Shown: positions 1-8,643 of the stretch, piece after piece
How positions within the stretch are numbered: the stretch's first letter is position 1
Layout: each line of letters starts with the position of its first letter
DNA from: Microlunatus flavus
GTDB lineage: Bacteria; Actinomycetota; Actinomycetes; Propionibacteriales; Propionibacteriaceae
Direction of reading: 5' to 3'
Length of the DNA stretch: 64,000 bases
Assembly: GCF_900110855.1 (NCBI RefSeq)
Contig: NZ_FOFA01000001.1
Coordinates: 839,612-903,611 of the forward strand
Notes under the pieces: model-generated
Databases searched by the model: none
Told to the model about the DNA's origin: nothing
The model's input: the letters and a program-made list of their open reading frames with translations, nothing else
Made by a program: the position numbers and the translations under genes

Positions 1-223
1 CCGGCACCAGGCTGGTGCCGGCGGGCAGGCTGAGCTCGGCGTACTGGGCGGGGTGGTCCCCGTAGTGGATGGTCTGCACCCCCACATCCTGCTGGTCCGT
101 CCCGCCCCCGTTCCGTGCGCCTCCGGTCCGTGCGCCTCCGGGCGCGCAGCCCGCCGCGGCCAGCAGCGCCGCCCCGCCGAGCAGCAGGCTTCGGCGCGAC
201 CAGCGGGACCGAGACGGTTCCAT
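1..223 (-). CDS. Secreted lipoprotein, probable alpha/beta-hydrolase fold (5' part only)
   Basis: Only the first 74 codons are in the window; the gene continues beyond base 1. The ATG at 223 follows a strong ribosome site (GGGAGGTG on the minus strand). The start encodes a twin-arginine/lipoprotein type leader: Arg-rich (RSRWSRRS), a hydrophobic core, then a lipobox ending AAAGC at about residue 25. A short Gly/Thr/Arg linker follows, then the segment IHYGDHPAQYAELSLP, which resembles the beginning of alpha/beta-hydrolase domains of the esterase/acyl-peptidase type. The catalytic residues are outside the window, so the enzyme class is a guess. The linker contains a repeated GGAR(T/N)GGAR. Confidence 0.6.
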   Translation of the reverse strand, partial: MEPSRSRWSRRSLLLGGAALLAAAGCAPGGARTGGARNGGGTDQQDVGVQTIHYGDHPAQYAELSLPAGTSLVP

Positions 224-457
224 CGCACACCTCCCTGCCGTCGACCTGGACCCCTGGCTAGGCCCCCGAGGACGGTTCGGTGCGAGGGGCCGTACGGGAT
301 GGCCCTCACACGAGATCGCGTCGCGGGCGCAGGTCCGGAGCACCGGGCACGCCGTGCATTTCACGACAACGTGAGATGCACGACCTCAGCCAGGACTGCA
401 GGGCGGGAAGAGAACGAGGAACTCTGGCTGAGCAGTCGTCCGAGGGGACCGAAGGGC

Positions 458-1819
458 TCAGCGCGCCATGTCGACGAAGCGCGAGTAGTGGCCCTGGAAG
501 GCCACGGTGAGCGTGCGGGTCGGGCCGTTGCGGTGCTTGGCGACGTCGAAGTCGGCCTCGCCGGCGCGCTCGGACTCCTTGTCGTAGAGGTCGGGGCGCG
601 ACAGGAGCATGACCATGTCGGCGTCCTGCTCCAGCGAGCCGGACTCACGCAGGTCGGACAGCATCGGCTTCTTGTCGGTGCGCTGCTCAGGGCCACGGTT
701 GAGCTGGGAGAGCGCGACGACCGGCACCTGCAGCTCCTTGGCCAGCAGCTTGAGCTGGCGGGAGAACTCGGAGACCTCGAGCTGGCGCGACTCGACCTTC
801 TTGCCCGACGTCATCAGCTGGATGTAGTCGATGCAGATCAGGCGCAGGTCGTGGCGCTGCTTGAGGCGGCGGGCCTTGGCCCGGATCTCCATCATCGTCA
901 GGTTGGGCGAGTCGTCGATGAACAGCGGCGCCGACTCGACCTGGCCCATCTTCTGCGCGACGCGCTGCCAGTCGTCGTCGTTCATCCGGCCGCCGCGGAT
1001 GTGGCCGAGCGGGACGCTCGCCTCCGCCGACAGCAGGCGCATGGTGATCTCGATCTGGCTCATCTCGAGGCTGAAGATGGCCGAGGTCAGGCCCTGCTTG
1101 ATCGAGCACGAACGGGCGAGGTCGAGCGCCAGCGTCGACTTCCCGCAGCCGGGACGCGCGGCGACGATGACCAGCTGGCCGCCGTGCAGACCGTTGGTCA
1201 GCTCGTCGAGGTCGGCGAAGCCGGTGGAGATCCCGGCGAGGCCGGCGCCTCGGTTCTCGATGGCCTCCATCTCGTCCATCGTCGGCTGCATGAGCTCGGC
1301 CAGGGACTTGTAGTCCTCGGCGGCCCGGCGGTCGGTGACGGCGTACACCTCGGCCTGCGCCCGGTCGACGATCTCGTCGACGTCGCCCTCGCCGGCGTAG
1401 CCCATCTGGTTGATGCGCACGGAGGCGTCGACCAGGCGGCGCAGGACCGCCTTCTCCCGCACGATCTGCGCGTACCAGGAGGCGTTGGCCACGACGGTGA
1501 CCGAGCCGATGAGGTCGACGAGGTAGCCGGGGCCGCCGACGCGGGCGATCTGGCCGCGCTTGGTCAGCTCGTCGGCGACGGTGACGGCGTCGGCGGGGTC
1601 GCCGCGGCCGTAGAGGTCGAGGATCGCGTCGTAGACCAGCTCGTGGGCGGGGCGGTAGAAGTCGACGCCGCGCACGACCTCGACGACGTCGGCGATGGCG
1701 TCCTTGCTGGAGAGCATCGCGCCGAGGACGCTCTGCTCGGCGTCCATGTCCTGGGGCGGGGTGCGGTCGTTCGGCCGGCTCGTCTCCGAGTACGGCGGCA
1801 TCACCTCGGCCAGGCTCAC
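458..1819 (-). CDS. dnaB: Replicative DNA helicase DnaB
   Basis: 453 residues, full length for the family. The N-terminal helical domain starts at QDMDAEQSVLGAMLSSKDA (about residues 23-41). The RecA-like helicase domain has the Walker A motif ARPGCGKST (about 200-208), then SLEMS, and the Walker B/H2-like segment LICIDYIQLM. No intein interrupts it, unlike several mycobacterial dnaB genes. DnaB is the hexameric helicase that unwinds DNA ahead of the replisome. The start at 1819 (MSLAEVMPPYSE) is a short way upstream of the conserved domain; the ATG at residue 7 is a possible alternative. It stands alone: rpsF-ssb-rpsR-rplI, which flank dnaB in many actinobacteria, are not next to it here. 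Confidence 0.97.
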   Translation of the reverse strand: MSLAEVMPPYSETSRPNDRTPPQDMDAEQSVLGAMLSSKDAIADVVEVVRGVDFYRPAHELVYDAILDLYGRGDPADAVTVADELTKRGQIARVGGPGYLVDLIGSVTVVANASWYAQIVREKAVLRRLVDASVRINQMGYAGEGDVDEIVDRAQAEVYAVTDRRAAEDYKSLAELMQPTMDEMEAIENRGAGLAGISTGFADLDELTNGLHGGQLVIVAARPGCGKSTLALDLARSCSIKQGLTSAIFSLEMSQIEITMRLLSAEASVPLGHIRGGRMNDDDWQRVAQKMGQVESAPLFIDDSPNLTMMEIRAKARRLKQRHDLRLICIDYIQLMTSGKKVESRQLEVSEFSRQLKLLAKELQVPVVALSQLNRGPEQRTDKKPMLSDLRESGSLEQDADMVMLLSRPDLYDKESERAGEADFDVAKHRNGPTRTLTVAFQGHYSRFVDMAR

Positions 1820-2098
1820 CGGCCACGCTCCTTCTGCTCGACACGCCCCACGGTCGCGGGGCGGCTGCCCCGTCCGCCGCCTGCGCGCGGCTCCGCCGAC
1901 GGGCCACCACGTGCAGACGGGACGACGGTAGGAGCCGCCGCTGACAGTTCTCGCAGCGTGCTCGCTGCTCCTGTCAGAGCGACTCCGGGACCGATGATGC
2001 TCCTCGTCCCGGCCTCACGTGGCCGACCCGCCGGCGCGGGGGATCAGGCGACCGTACGCGCCCTTCCCTGTGAGAGCCAGACGGCCGTGCACAGCCCC

Positions 2099-2161
2099 TG
2101 TGGAGAAGTAGGTGCCCCCTGTGCAGGACACGCTGAGGGCGTGTGCACAGCTTGGGGACAA
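2099..2161. promoter_or_regulatory. Pair of DnaA-box-like nonamers upstream of dnaB
   Basis: TGTGGAGAA at 2099-2107 is the complement of TTCTCCACA, one mismatch from the actinobacterial DnaA box TTGTCCACA. TGGGGACAA at 2153-2161 is the complement of TTGTCCCCA. They lie 280-340 bp upstream of dnaB. The same two variants recur at 16651-16669. Binding by DnaA is inference. Confidence 0.3.
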
Positions 2162-2394
2162 CTCTGGGGATTCTGCTCGGGGGGAGGGCACAACCGGGTC
2201 CTGACCAGGGCGAACGCCGGGAGTCGTCGGTGGAGGAAAACTTCTCCGAGGCGCTGTGGCCGACTCCGGCATGACCGCTTCCTGACATTGACAGCGCCCT
2301 TGCGGCCCGCTACGGGAGTTCGGTTCCCACACGTTTTCCACCATCCGGAGCCCTTTCCTGAGAACGATCTTCAGGTTTTCCCTTGGGGTCGGGC

Positions 2395-2410
2395 ATACCC
2401 TCTGGGGGTA
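2395..2410. promoter_or_regulatory. CsoR operator (copper-responsive)
   Basis: ATACCC (2395-2400), a 4-base spacer, then GGGGTA (2405-2410): a G-tract interrupted palindrome of the kind bound by CsoR repressors. It lies 19-34 bp upstream of the csoR ATG, so apo-CsoR bound here would block the csoR-copZ-copA promoter and release it when Cu(I) binds. Confidence 0.7.
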
Positions 2411-2428
2411 CCAGAGGAAGGGGAACCG

Positions 2429-2728
2429 ATGGCCGAGACCCACCCGCCCCGCGGCTACATCGCGGGCAAGGAGGACTACCTGCGCCGCCTGCGCCGCATC
2501 GAGGGCCAGGCGCGTGGTCTGCAGAAGATGGTCGAGGACGACAAGTACTGCATCGACATCCTCACGCAGGTCTCGGCCATGACGAGCGCCCTGCAGTCGG
2601 TCGCGCTGGGCCTGGTCAACGACCACCTCAGCCACTGCGTCGTCGAGGCCGCCCGGACCGGTGGTCCCGAGGCCGACGAGAAGGTCCGCGAGGCCGCGGA
2701 CGCGATCGCGCGGCTCGTCCGTTCCTGA
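2429..2728 (+). CDS. csoR: Copper-sensing transcriptional repressor CsoR
   Basis: 99 residues, the normal length of the CsoR/RcnR (DUF156) family of all-helical tetrameric repressors. The Cu(I) ligand set of CsoR is complete: C41, H66 and C70, with the same 25- and 4-residue spacings as C36-H61-C65 of the Mycobacterium tuberculosis protein. The ATG at 2429 has an AAGGGG ribosome site. It is first in an operon with copZ and copA, with an operator directly upstream. The expected role is repression of the operon until Cu(I) binds. Formaldehyde- and persulfide-sensing relatives lack this exact C-H-C pattern, which makes copper the best assignment. Confidence 0.93.
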   Translation: MAETHPPRGYIAGKEDYLRRLRRIEGQARGLQKMVEDDKYCIDILTQVSAMTSALQSVALGLVNDHLSHCVVEAARTGGPEADEKVREAADAIARLVRS

Positions 2729-2840
2729 GGAAGTCCCCACGCGGCGATCCACCGGACCGCGGCGTCGTCCCCACCCGAGCAACCCACCCCAGAACCAGCC
2801 CGAGCACCAGCCCGAGCCCTACCCGATCGAGGAGCAGCAG

Positions 2841-3053
2841 ATGAGCACCACCCAGGACTACGTCGTCGCCGGCATGACCTGCGAGCACTGCACCCAGGCC
2901 GTCACCGAGGAGGTGCTGGGCGTTCCCGGCGTGCAGGAGGTGAAGGTGCTGCTCGACGGCGGCCAGATGACGGTGACGAGCACCGAGCCCGTCGACTTCG
3001 AGGTGCTCGAGGCCGCGGTGTCCGAGGCCGGCTACACGCTCGGCAGCCGCTGA
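2841..3053 (+). CDS. copZ: Copper chaperone, CopZ-type HMA protein
   Basis: 70 residues making a single heavy-metal-associated (ferredoxin-like) domain with the metal motif GMTCEHC at residues 11-17. This small cytoplasmic protein carries Cu(I) and hands it to the N-terminal HMA domain of the exporter CopA, whose gene begins 3 bp after this stop. The ATG at 2841 follows GAGGAGCAGCAG. Transcription with csoR is likely, since the 112-bp gap has no obvious terminator. Confidence 0.92.
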   Translation: MSTTQDYVVAGMTCEHCTQAVTEEVLGVPGVQEVKVLLDGGQMTVTSTEPVDFEVLEAAVSEAGYTLGSR

Positions 3054-3056
3054 ACC

Positions 3057-5363
3057 ATGAGCAGCTCTGACGTGCGCCGGCCCGCGGCGGCCGGCACCCC
3101 GGTCGCCCCGGGCCTGCCCGTCGTGCTCGACGCGGTGAGCCCGGTCGGTTCGGTCGACCTCGACATCACCGGCATGACCTGCGCCTCGTGCTCCAGCCGG
3201 ATCGAGCGCAAGCTCAACAAGCTGCCCGGCGTCGTCGCCTCGGTGAACCTCGCCACCGAGCGCGCCCACGTCGAGGTCCCGCTCGGCACGAGCGTCGCCG
3301 ACCTCGTCGCCACCGTGGAGAAGACCGGCTACGGGGCGTCCGTCGTGGAACCCGAGACCGACCCCGCCGACGAGGGCCGGTCCGACGCCGCCGAGCGCCG
3401 CCTGCGGATCCGCGCCCTGCTCGCCGTCGTGCTCGGCGTCCCCGTCATCGTCACCTCGATGGTCCCGGGGCTCCAGGTGCCCGGCTGGCAGTGGGTCGCG
3501 CTCGTCCTCACCGCGGTCGTCGTCCTCGGCGCCGGCTGGGGCTTCCACCGCTCGGCCGCGGTCAACCTGCGCCACGGCGCGGCGACCATGGACACGCTCA
3601 TCTCCCTCGGCACGCTCGCCGCGCTGGGGTGGTCGGTGTACGCGCTGACCGGTCCGGCCGGCGCGCTCGGCTGGACCCACGACTTCAGCCTCCGCGTCGA
3701 GCGGCACACCGGCATGGCCGAGCCCTACCTCGAGGCCGCCGCCGCCATCACGCTCTTCCTGCTCCTCGGCCGCTGGCTCGAGGCCCGGGCCCGCCGCCGT
3801 TCCGGGGCGGCGCTGCGGGCCCTGCTCGCCCTCGGCGCCAAGGAGGCCCGGGTGCTGCGCGACGGGCGCGAGGTCACCGTGCCCGCGAACCGGCTCGTCG
3901 TCGGCGACCAGGTCGTCGTCGCGCCGGGCGAGACGGTCCCGACGGACGGCACCGTCGTCGAGGGCCGCAGCGCCGTCGACGCCGCGACCGTCACCGGCGA
4001 GTCCGTACCGGTCGAGGTCGGGCCCGGCGACGCCGTCGTCGGCGGCTGCGTGAACACCTCCGGCCGCCTGGTCGTCGAGGCCACCGCGGTCGGCGCCGAC
4101 ACCCAGCTCGCGCGCCTCGCGCGGATGGTCACCGAGGCGCAGAGCGGCAAGGCCCAGGTGCAGCGGCTGGCCGACCGGGTGTCGGGGATCTTCGTGCCCG
4201 TCGTCATCGCGCTGGCTGTCGTCGTCCTCGTCGGCTGGATCCTGGCCGGCGCCGGCGCCTCGTTCGCGCTCACCGCCGCCGTCGCGGTCCTGATCATCGC
4301 CTGCCCCTGCGCGCTCGGACTCGCCACGCCGACCGCCCTGCTCGTCGGCACCGGACGCGGCGCCCAGCTCGGCATCGTCATCAAGGGCCCCGAGGTCCTC
4401 GAGGCCACCCGCGACGTCGACGTCGTCCTGCTCGACAAGACCGGCACCGTCACCGAGGGCCGGATGGGCGTCGTCGCGGTGCACGCCGCCGACGGCGTCG
4501 ACGAGCCCGAGCTGGTCCGCCTCGCCGGTGCGGTCGAGGCCGGGTCCTCGCACCCGGTCGCCCAGGCCGTCGCCGCGTACGGGCAGGCCCGCGGCCCGCT
4601 CCCCGGCGTCACCGCCCTGCGCGAACCCGCCGGGCTCGGCGTCGTCGCCGAGGTCGAGGGGACCGGCGCGGTCGTGGTCGGCCGCGCGGACCTGCTCGCG
4701 TCGGCGGGCCTGACCGTCGACGCCGCCCTCGCGGAGCGGCTCGCCGCCGAGCAGGAGCAGGGCCGCACGGCCGTGCTCGTCGGCTGGGGCGGTGCCGCCC
4801 GCGGGGTCGTGGCCGTGGCCGACACCGTAAAGCCGACCTCCGCCGACGCGATCCGCCGCCTGCAGGCCCTCGGGCTGCGGCCCGTGCTGCTCACCGGGGA
4901 CACCGCCCGTACGGCGGAGGCCGTGGCCGCCGAGGTCGGCATCGACCAGGTCGTCGCCGACGTCCGGCCCGAGGGCAAGGTCGACGCCGTCCGCCGGCTG
5001 CAGGCCGAGGGCCACCGGGTCGCGATGGTGGGCGACGGCGTCAACGACGCCGCCGCCCTCGCCCAGGCCGACCTCGGCGTCGCCATGGGCACCGGTACCG
5101 ACGCGGCGATCGAAGCGGCCGACCTCACCCTCGTCCGTGGCGACCTGCGCCAGGCCGCCGACGCCGTACGCCTCTCCCGCGCGACCCTGCGCACGATCCG
5201 CGGCAACCTCTTCTGGGCCTTCGCCTACAACGTGGCCGCCCTGCCGCTCGCCGCCCTGGGCTTCGCCAACCCGGTCCTCGCCGGGGCGGCGATGGCCTTC
5301 AGCTCGCTCTTCGTCGTGGGCAACAGCCTGCGGCTGCGCCGGTTCCGACCGCTGCCCTCCTAG
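3057..5363 (+). CDS. copA: Cu(I)-exporting P1B-type ATPase CopA
   Basis: 768 residues. An N-terminal HMA domain has GMTCASC (about residues 39-45), followed by membrane segments. The transmembrane metal-binding motif CPC sits at about 416-418 (IIACPCALGLATPTA). The phosphorylation motif DKTGT is at about 460, the SSHPV motif of the nucleotide domain follows, and the hinge motif GDGVNDAAAL precedes the last two membrane helices. CPC together with HMA marks a copper(I) (P1B-1) pump that moves Cu(I) from cytoplasm to outside. It starts 3 bp after copZ, consistent with coupled translation. It converges with the LysM-SARP gene, with only 18 bp between the stops. Confidence 0.95.
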   Translation: MSSSDVRRPAAAGTPVAPGLPVVLDAVSPVGSVDLDITGMTCASCSSRIERKLNKLPGVVASVNLATERAHVEVPLGTSVADLVATVEKTGYGASVVEPETDPADEGRSDAAERRLRIRALLAVVLGVPVIVTSMVPGLQVPGWQWVALVLTAVVVLGAGWGFHRSAAVNLRHGAATMDTLISLGTLAALGWSVYALTGPAGALGWTHDFSLRVERHTGMAEPYLEAAAAITLFLLLGRWLEARARRRSGAALRALLALGAKEARVLRDGREVTVPANRLVVGDQVVVAPGETVPTDGTVVEGRSAVDAATVTGESVPVEVGPGDAVVGGCVNTSGRLVVEATAVGADTQLARLARMVTEAQSGKAQVQRLADRVSGIFVPVVIALAVVVLVGWILAGAGASFALTAAVAVLIIACPCALGLATPTALLVGTGRGAQLGIVIKGPEVLEATRDVDVVLLDKTGTVTEGRMGVVAVHAADGVDEPELVRLAGAVEAGSSHPVAQAVAAYGQARGPLPGVTALREPAGLGVVAEVEGTGAVVVGRADLLASAGLTVDAALAERLAAEQEQGRTAVLVGWGGAARGVVAVADTVKPTSADAIRRLQALGLRPVLLTGDTARTAEAVAAEVGIDQVVADVRPEGKVDAVRRLQAEGHRVAMVGDGVNDAAALAQADLGVAMGTGTDAAIEAADLTLVRGDLRQAADAVRLSRATLRTIRGNLFWAFAYNVAALPLAALGFANPVLAGAAMAFSSLFVVGNSLRLRRFRPLPS

Positions 5364-5365
5364 TC

Positions 5366-5391
5366 CTTCGCGCCGGCGGGCTCAGGCGAAG
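5366..5391. terminator. Possible bidirectional hairpin between copA and the LysM-SARP gene
   Basis: CTTCGC (5366-5371) and GCGAAG (5386-5391) can pair around a GC-rich loop in the 18-bp convergent gap, overlapping the last codons of the minus-strand gene. There is no T-run, so terminator function is uncertain. Confidence 0.3.
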
Positions 5392-8300
5392 CGCGCCCGG
5401 AGCCGGCCCTCCATCACCTCCTGGATGAGGTCCACCGTCGCGGGGTCGAGGTCGGCGCCGAGCACGCGCGCCTGCTGGGCGAGGTGGAGGCAGAGGCGCT
5501 CGGTCTCGGCGACGTTGCCGGCCTGGTGCTCGGTCCGGATCCTCGACGCCAGGAGCAGCTCGTCGCCCGGAGACACGACGAGCGCCCGCGACGCCGCCCA
5601 CCGGGCGAGGTCCACGTCGCCGTCCTCGAGCGCGCGGCGCGCCAGCTCGACGCCGATGTCGCGCAGGCAGGACACGATGTCGCTGCGCAGCTCCTCCGCC
5701 CAGTGCCACTGGACGGGTGCGGCGTCGGCGAACGGCGCGCCCCGGACCAGCCGCAGCCCGAGCTCCAGCACGGACGTCGGCACCTGGTCCACGCCCTCGG
5801 CGACGAGGAGCTGGAGCTGGTGCCAGTCCGAGCTCACGACCGGGTCGAGCCAGATGTGCCCGCTGTACGCGTCCGGCAGGTACGGCTCGCCGTCGGCGCC
5901 GTCGCCGAGCCAGGAGCGGAGCCGGCTCATGTTCGACCGGCGGGTGCCCTCCGCCACGAGCAGCCCGGTCGCCATCGCCTGGGCCGTCGCGCCCGGGTGC
6001 TCGAGCAGCCAGGCGCAGTACTCGAGGCACTGCTTCGCGGCCCGGGTCGGCGGCGTACCGGTCGCGCCGACGAGGTCGACGGGGCCGATGAGGCGGAGCA
6101 GCGGGTGGCGTGCCGTCCCGTCCGCCGCCTCGGTCATCCGTGCCTGCACCGCCGCCCTCCTCTCCTGCTCGTCGGTCTCGTCGGTCCTGCGTCGTCGGCC
6201 CAGGTAGGTCACGTTGTCGGGCGGGGCCTCGGGCGGGTCGTCCGTGGACCACCAGGGCGCGGGGTGCGTCACCTCGCTCCCGGTGACGCCCACGAGCTCG
6301 ACGACCTGGTCCAGGGCAGCCGCGGCGAGCGTCTGCGGGAGAAGCCGGACCCCGTCGGGACGCAGCGTCGCCGCGCCGTCCTGGCTCAGGGCCAGGACGG
6401 CTCCGGCGCCTTCCACCGGTCCTCCGACGACGGCCGTCACCCCTTCGCCGGGCACGGCCCTCGTGAGCCGCACCAGTCGCTCGACCTGCTTCGGCGTCGG
6501 CGGCGCTCCGACCAGGACCACCTCCGGCGTCCACGCCTCCGCGCGGTCGGGGTCGAGCCGGAGGTCGCGGGCCTCGGACCCGCCGCCGTGCTCGCGACGC
6601 GCTCGGGCCACGCGCTCGAGGCGGTCGAGGAGCCCGTCGAGGTCGTCGGTGGTCTGCACGTTGTGCTGGGCCAGGGCCGGAGCGAGGCGGTCGTCTCCCA
6701 CCAGGGTCAGCCGGAGCTCCTCGGTCCACGGCGAGCAGGCGAGCTCGAGGGCCATCGCCGCCATCACCCCGGTCGTCGCCGGCTGTTCGCCGGTCAGCGC
6801 GAGGAGGCCGATCGACTCCAGGTCGACGACGCGCTCGGCTCCGTCCGCCTCCGCGCCCTCCTCCGTCCCCAGCGTCACGAGCAGGGGCCACGGGCGGACG
6901 GCGTCGGCGACGCCGGTCACCGATCGCAGGTCGTCCACCGCGTCGGACGCCAGGCACCAGCTGGTGCCGGTGTCGACGAAGCAGCGGGGCGCCGGCGGAG
7001 TCGGTCCGGACAGCTCCAGGACGAGCCACTCGCTCGAGACGGACGCCGAGCGCAGGGCGGGCACGCCGAGGCCGGCGTCGGCGGAGGCGGCGGCGACCGC
7101 ACGGCTCGCCCGGTCCAGCGTGCGCAGCCCGATCGGGCGTGCTCGCCGCGCCAGGGCGACCTCGACGGGGCGGGTCGTCGGTGGCGGGTGGGCGATGCGC
7201 CGGCCCACCGGACGACGCTGGAGCTGCCACCGGCGCCGGGCCGCCAGCCCGCCGACGAGCGCGGCGGCGAGCAGCCCGCCGACCCCGGCCAGCCCCGGCA
7301 GGGGAACGGCGGCACCCTGCTCGTCCGCGGGCTCGAGCCCCTCCTGGGACGGCCGGTCGGCCGGTGCCGGGTCGCCCCGGCCCTCTGCGTCGCCGCCGAC
7401 CGTCGGACCAGCGGGCACCGGCCTGGCGGTCGGCTCCGCCGGCGACGTCGCAGCCGGTGTGGTCGATGGCGTCGCCGAGCCGGAGGACGATCCGCCGGCG
7501 GGCCGGGCCTGTCGGTCCGCGTCGTCCCGTCCGACCGGCACCTCGTCGGGCGGGTCGGCGTCTTCGGCCCGCTCCTGCGGCGTCGCGGCAGGGTCGTCGG
7601 AACGTCCGGTCGGCCCGTCGGGCAGACGCAGGACCAGCCCGACGGGCAGCTCGTCCGGGTCGGCGAGCTGGTCACGGTTGGCGCGGTAGAGCTCGTTCCA
7701 CCGGTCGCCGTCCCCGAGCTCCCGCTCGGCGATCGCGCTGAGGCTGTCGCCGGGGCGCACCCGTACCCGAGGCCTGCCGTCGTCGGCCCGGCCGGAGGCG
7801 TCGGAACCGGTCTCGGGGACCACGAGCCGCCAGCCGACGCGGAGCCGGTCAGGGCCACCCGTGAGGAAGTCGGGGTTGGCCGCGGCGATCCTGCGCCAGT
7901 CCTGCCCGCGGCCGTAGTACCGCTCCGCGAGCGACCACAGGTCGTCGCCGGCCGTGACGACGTGGACCCGCTCCCGACGGCCGTGCGGCGCGTCGACCGG
8001 TGCGACCACCTCGGCTTCCCGCCCGGTCTCTGCGCGACCCGGTTCGTCGGCGATCGCGGACGGTGACGGCCGGGCGGTGCTCGAGACCGGGTCGGCCGTG
8101 GTCCGTGCGGGCTCCGCTGCCGCCGTGACCGCCGGCGCGGTCGCCGCACCCCCGGACGTCAGCTGGGCAGCGGCGCCGAGCGCCACGACGGACAGCATCA
8201 GGCCTGCCGCCCACTGCTGAAGGCTGCCCAGTCCCGGCAGGACCAGCCCACGGCGCTGCCGGCCCACCAGGTTGACGAGCTCGACCAGGAGCGTCACGAC

Positions 8301-8519
8301 GAACACGGCCCAGGCGAGCCAGCCGACCAGGGCCAGGAGCCGGGCGAGGACCGTGCCGTCGTCCGGCTGGAGGAGGATCTTCCCGATCGTGCGCAGGTCG
8401 GCGTGCGGCACCGGGTCGCCGCCCAGCACCAGCAGCGCGGCCGGCACACCGACGACGAGTCCCACCAGCAGGGCGAGCGACGCCAGCCCCCGGCACCAGC
8501 GCTCGAGGCGCTCGCTCAC
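5382..8519 (-). CDS. Membrane-anchored LysM protein with cytoplasmic SARP-like (wHTH + BTAD) module
   Basis: 1045 residues with an unusual architecture. Three hydrophobic segments (about 10-33, 58-84, 100-120) lead to an outside region with two LysM domains (about 184-235, VVTAGDDLWSLAERYYG; about 251-299, VRPGDSLSAIAERELG), which bind peptidoglycan. A Pro/Ser/Thr/Asp-rich linker follows, then a fourth membrane helix at about 409-427 ending in ARRRWQLQRR, so the rest should be cytoplasmic. The last 240 residues (from about 807) look like a SARP regulator: a winged-helix segment with the characteristic RLRSWLG, then a bacterial transcriptional activator (BTAD) helical domain. It closes the Tad pilus gene run, separated from tadC by 124 bp that hold two GGTGTTGTCC repeats. 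Domain calls are by eye; the signalling role is inferred. Confidence 0.85.
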   Translation of the reverse strand: MSERLERWCRGLASLALLVGLVVGVPAALLVLGGDPVPHADLRTIGKILLQPDDGTVLARLLALVGWLAWAVFVVTLLVELVNLVGRQRRGLVLPGLGSLQQWAAGLMLSVVALGAAAQLTSGGAATAPAVTAAAEPARTTADPVSSTARPSPSAIADEPGRAETGREAEVVAPVDAPHGRRERVHVVTAGDDLWSLAERYYGRGQDWRRIAAANPDFLTGGPDRLRVGWRLVVPETGSDASGRADDGRPRVRVRPGDSLSAIAERELGDGDRWNELYRANRDQLADPDELPVGLVLRLPDGPTGRSDDPAATPQERAEDADPPDEVPVGRDDADRQARPAGGSSSGSATPSTTPAATSPAEPTARPVPAGPTVGGDAEGRGDPAPADRPSQEGLEPADEQGAAVPLPGLAGVGGLLAAALVGGLAARRRWQLQRRPVGRRIAHPPPTTRPVEVALARRARPIGLRTLDRASRAVAAASADAGLGVPALRSASVSSEWLVLELSGPTPPAPRCFVDTGTSWCLASDAVDDLRSVTGVADAVRPWPLLVTLGTEEGAEADGAERVVDLESIGLLALTGEQPATTGVMAAMALELACSPWTEELRLTLVGDDRLAPALAQHNVQTTDDLDGLLDRLERVARARREHGGGSEARDLRLDPDRAEAWTPEVVLVGAPPTPKQVERLVRLTRAVPGEGVTAVVGGPVEGAGAVLALSQDGAATLRPDGVRLLPQTLAAAALDQVVELVGVTGSEVTHPAPWWSTDDPPEAPPDNVTYLGRRRRTDETDEQERRAAVQARMTEAADGTARHPLLRLIGPVDLVGATGTPPTRAAKQCLEYCAWLLEHPGATAQAMATGLLVAEGTRRSNMSRLRSWLGDGADGEPYLPDAYSGHIWLDPVVSSDWHQLQLLVAEGVDQVPTSVLELGLRLVRGAPFADAAPVQWHWAEELRSDIVSCLRDIGVELARRALEDGDVDLARWAASRALVVSPGDELLLASRIRTEHQAGNVAETERLCLHLAQQARVLGADLDPATVDLIQEVMEGRLRARFA

Positions 8520-8586
8520 ACCGCTCCCCTTCCGCAGGCCGTCCTGCTTCCAGGGTCGCCGCTCGGTCGCCTGCGTGGGCCTCGGA

Positions 8587-8616
8587 GGTGTTGTCCGTCC
8601 ACCGCCGGTGTTGTCC
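8587..8616 (-). promoter_or_regulatory. Direct-repeat operator, two GGACAACACC copies upstream of the LysM-SARP gene
   Basis: GGTGTTGTCC on the plus strand at 8587-8596 and 8607-8616 (20-bp period), that is GGACAACACC on the coding strand of the gene starting at 8519, 68-97 bp upstream. The same decamer in the same orientation occurs upstream of the Tad operon and of the regulator gene at 35.3-36.0 kb. Confidence 0.55.
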
Positions 8617-8643
8617 CTCGTCGGGACCAGGGCTCGTGGCCGG

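Larger units (their letters stand above)
1820..2428. other. 609-bp non-coding region between dnaB and csoR
   Basis: No convincing gene on either strand. It must carry the divergent promoters of dnaB (minus) and csoR (plus). I see two DnaA-box-like nonamers (2099-2107 and 2153-2161), two copies of GTGCACAGC near 2090 and 2150, and a CsoR-like operator at its right end (2395-2410). The part from about 2220 to 2400 is visibly richer in A/T than the surrounding genes. Confidence 0.6.

Noticed and set aside
2286..2314. TTGACA followed 17 bp later by TACGGG as a consensus promoter for csoR
   Set aside because: The -10 match is poor and it lies over 110 bp from the gene, so I do not list it.
53..2728. 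An 891-codon open frame on the plus strand across dnaB and csoR
   Set aside because: It is antisense to dnaB and only its last 99 codons (csoR) have coding support. High-GC DNA keeps antisense frames open.
1974..2782. Minus-strand frames in the dnaB-csoR gap
   Set aside because: Arg/Pro/Ser-rich, no ribosome site or recognisable domain, overlapping the CsoR operator and csoR.
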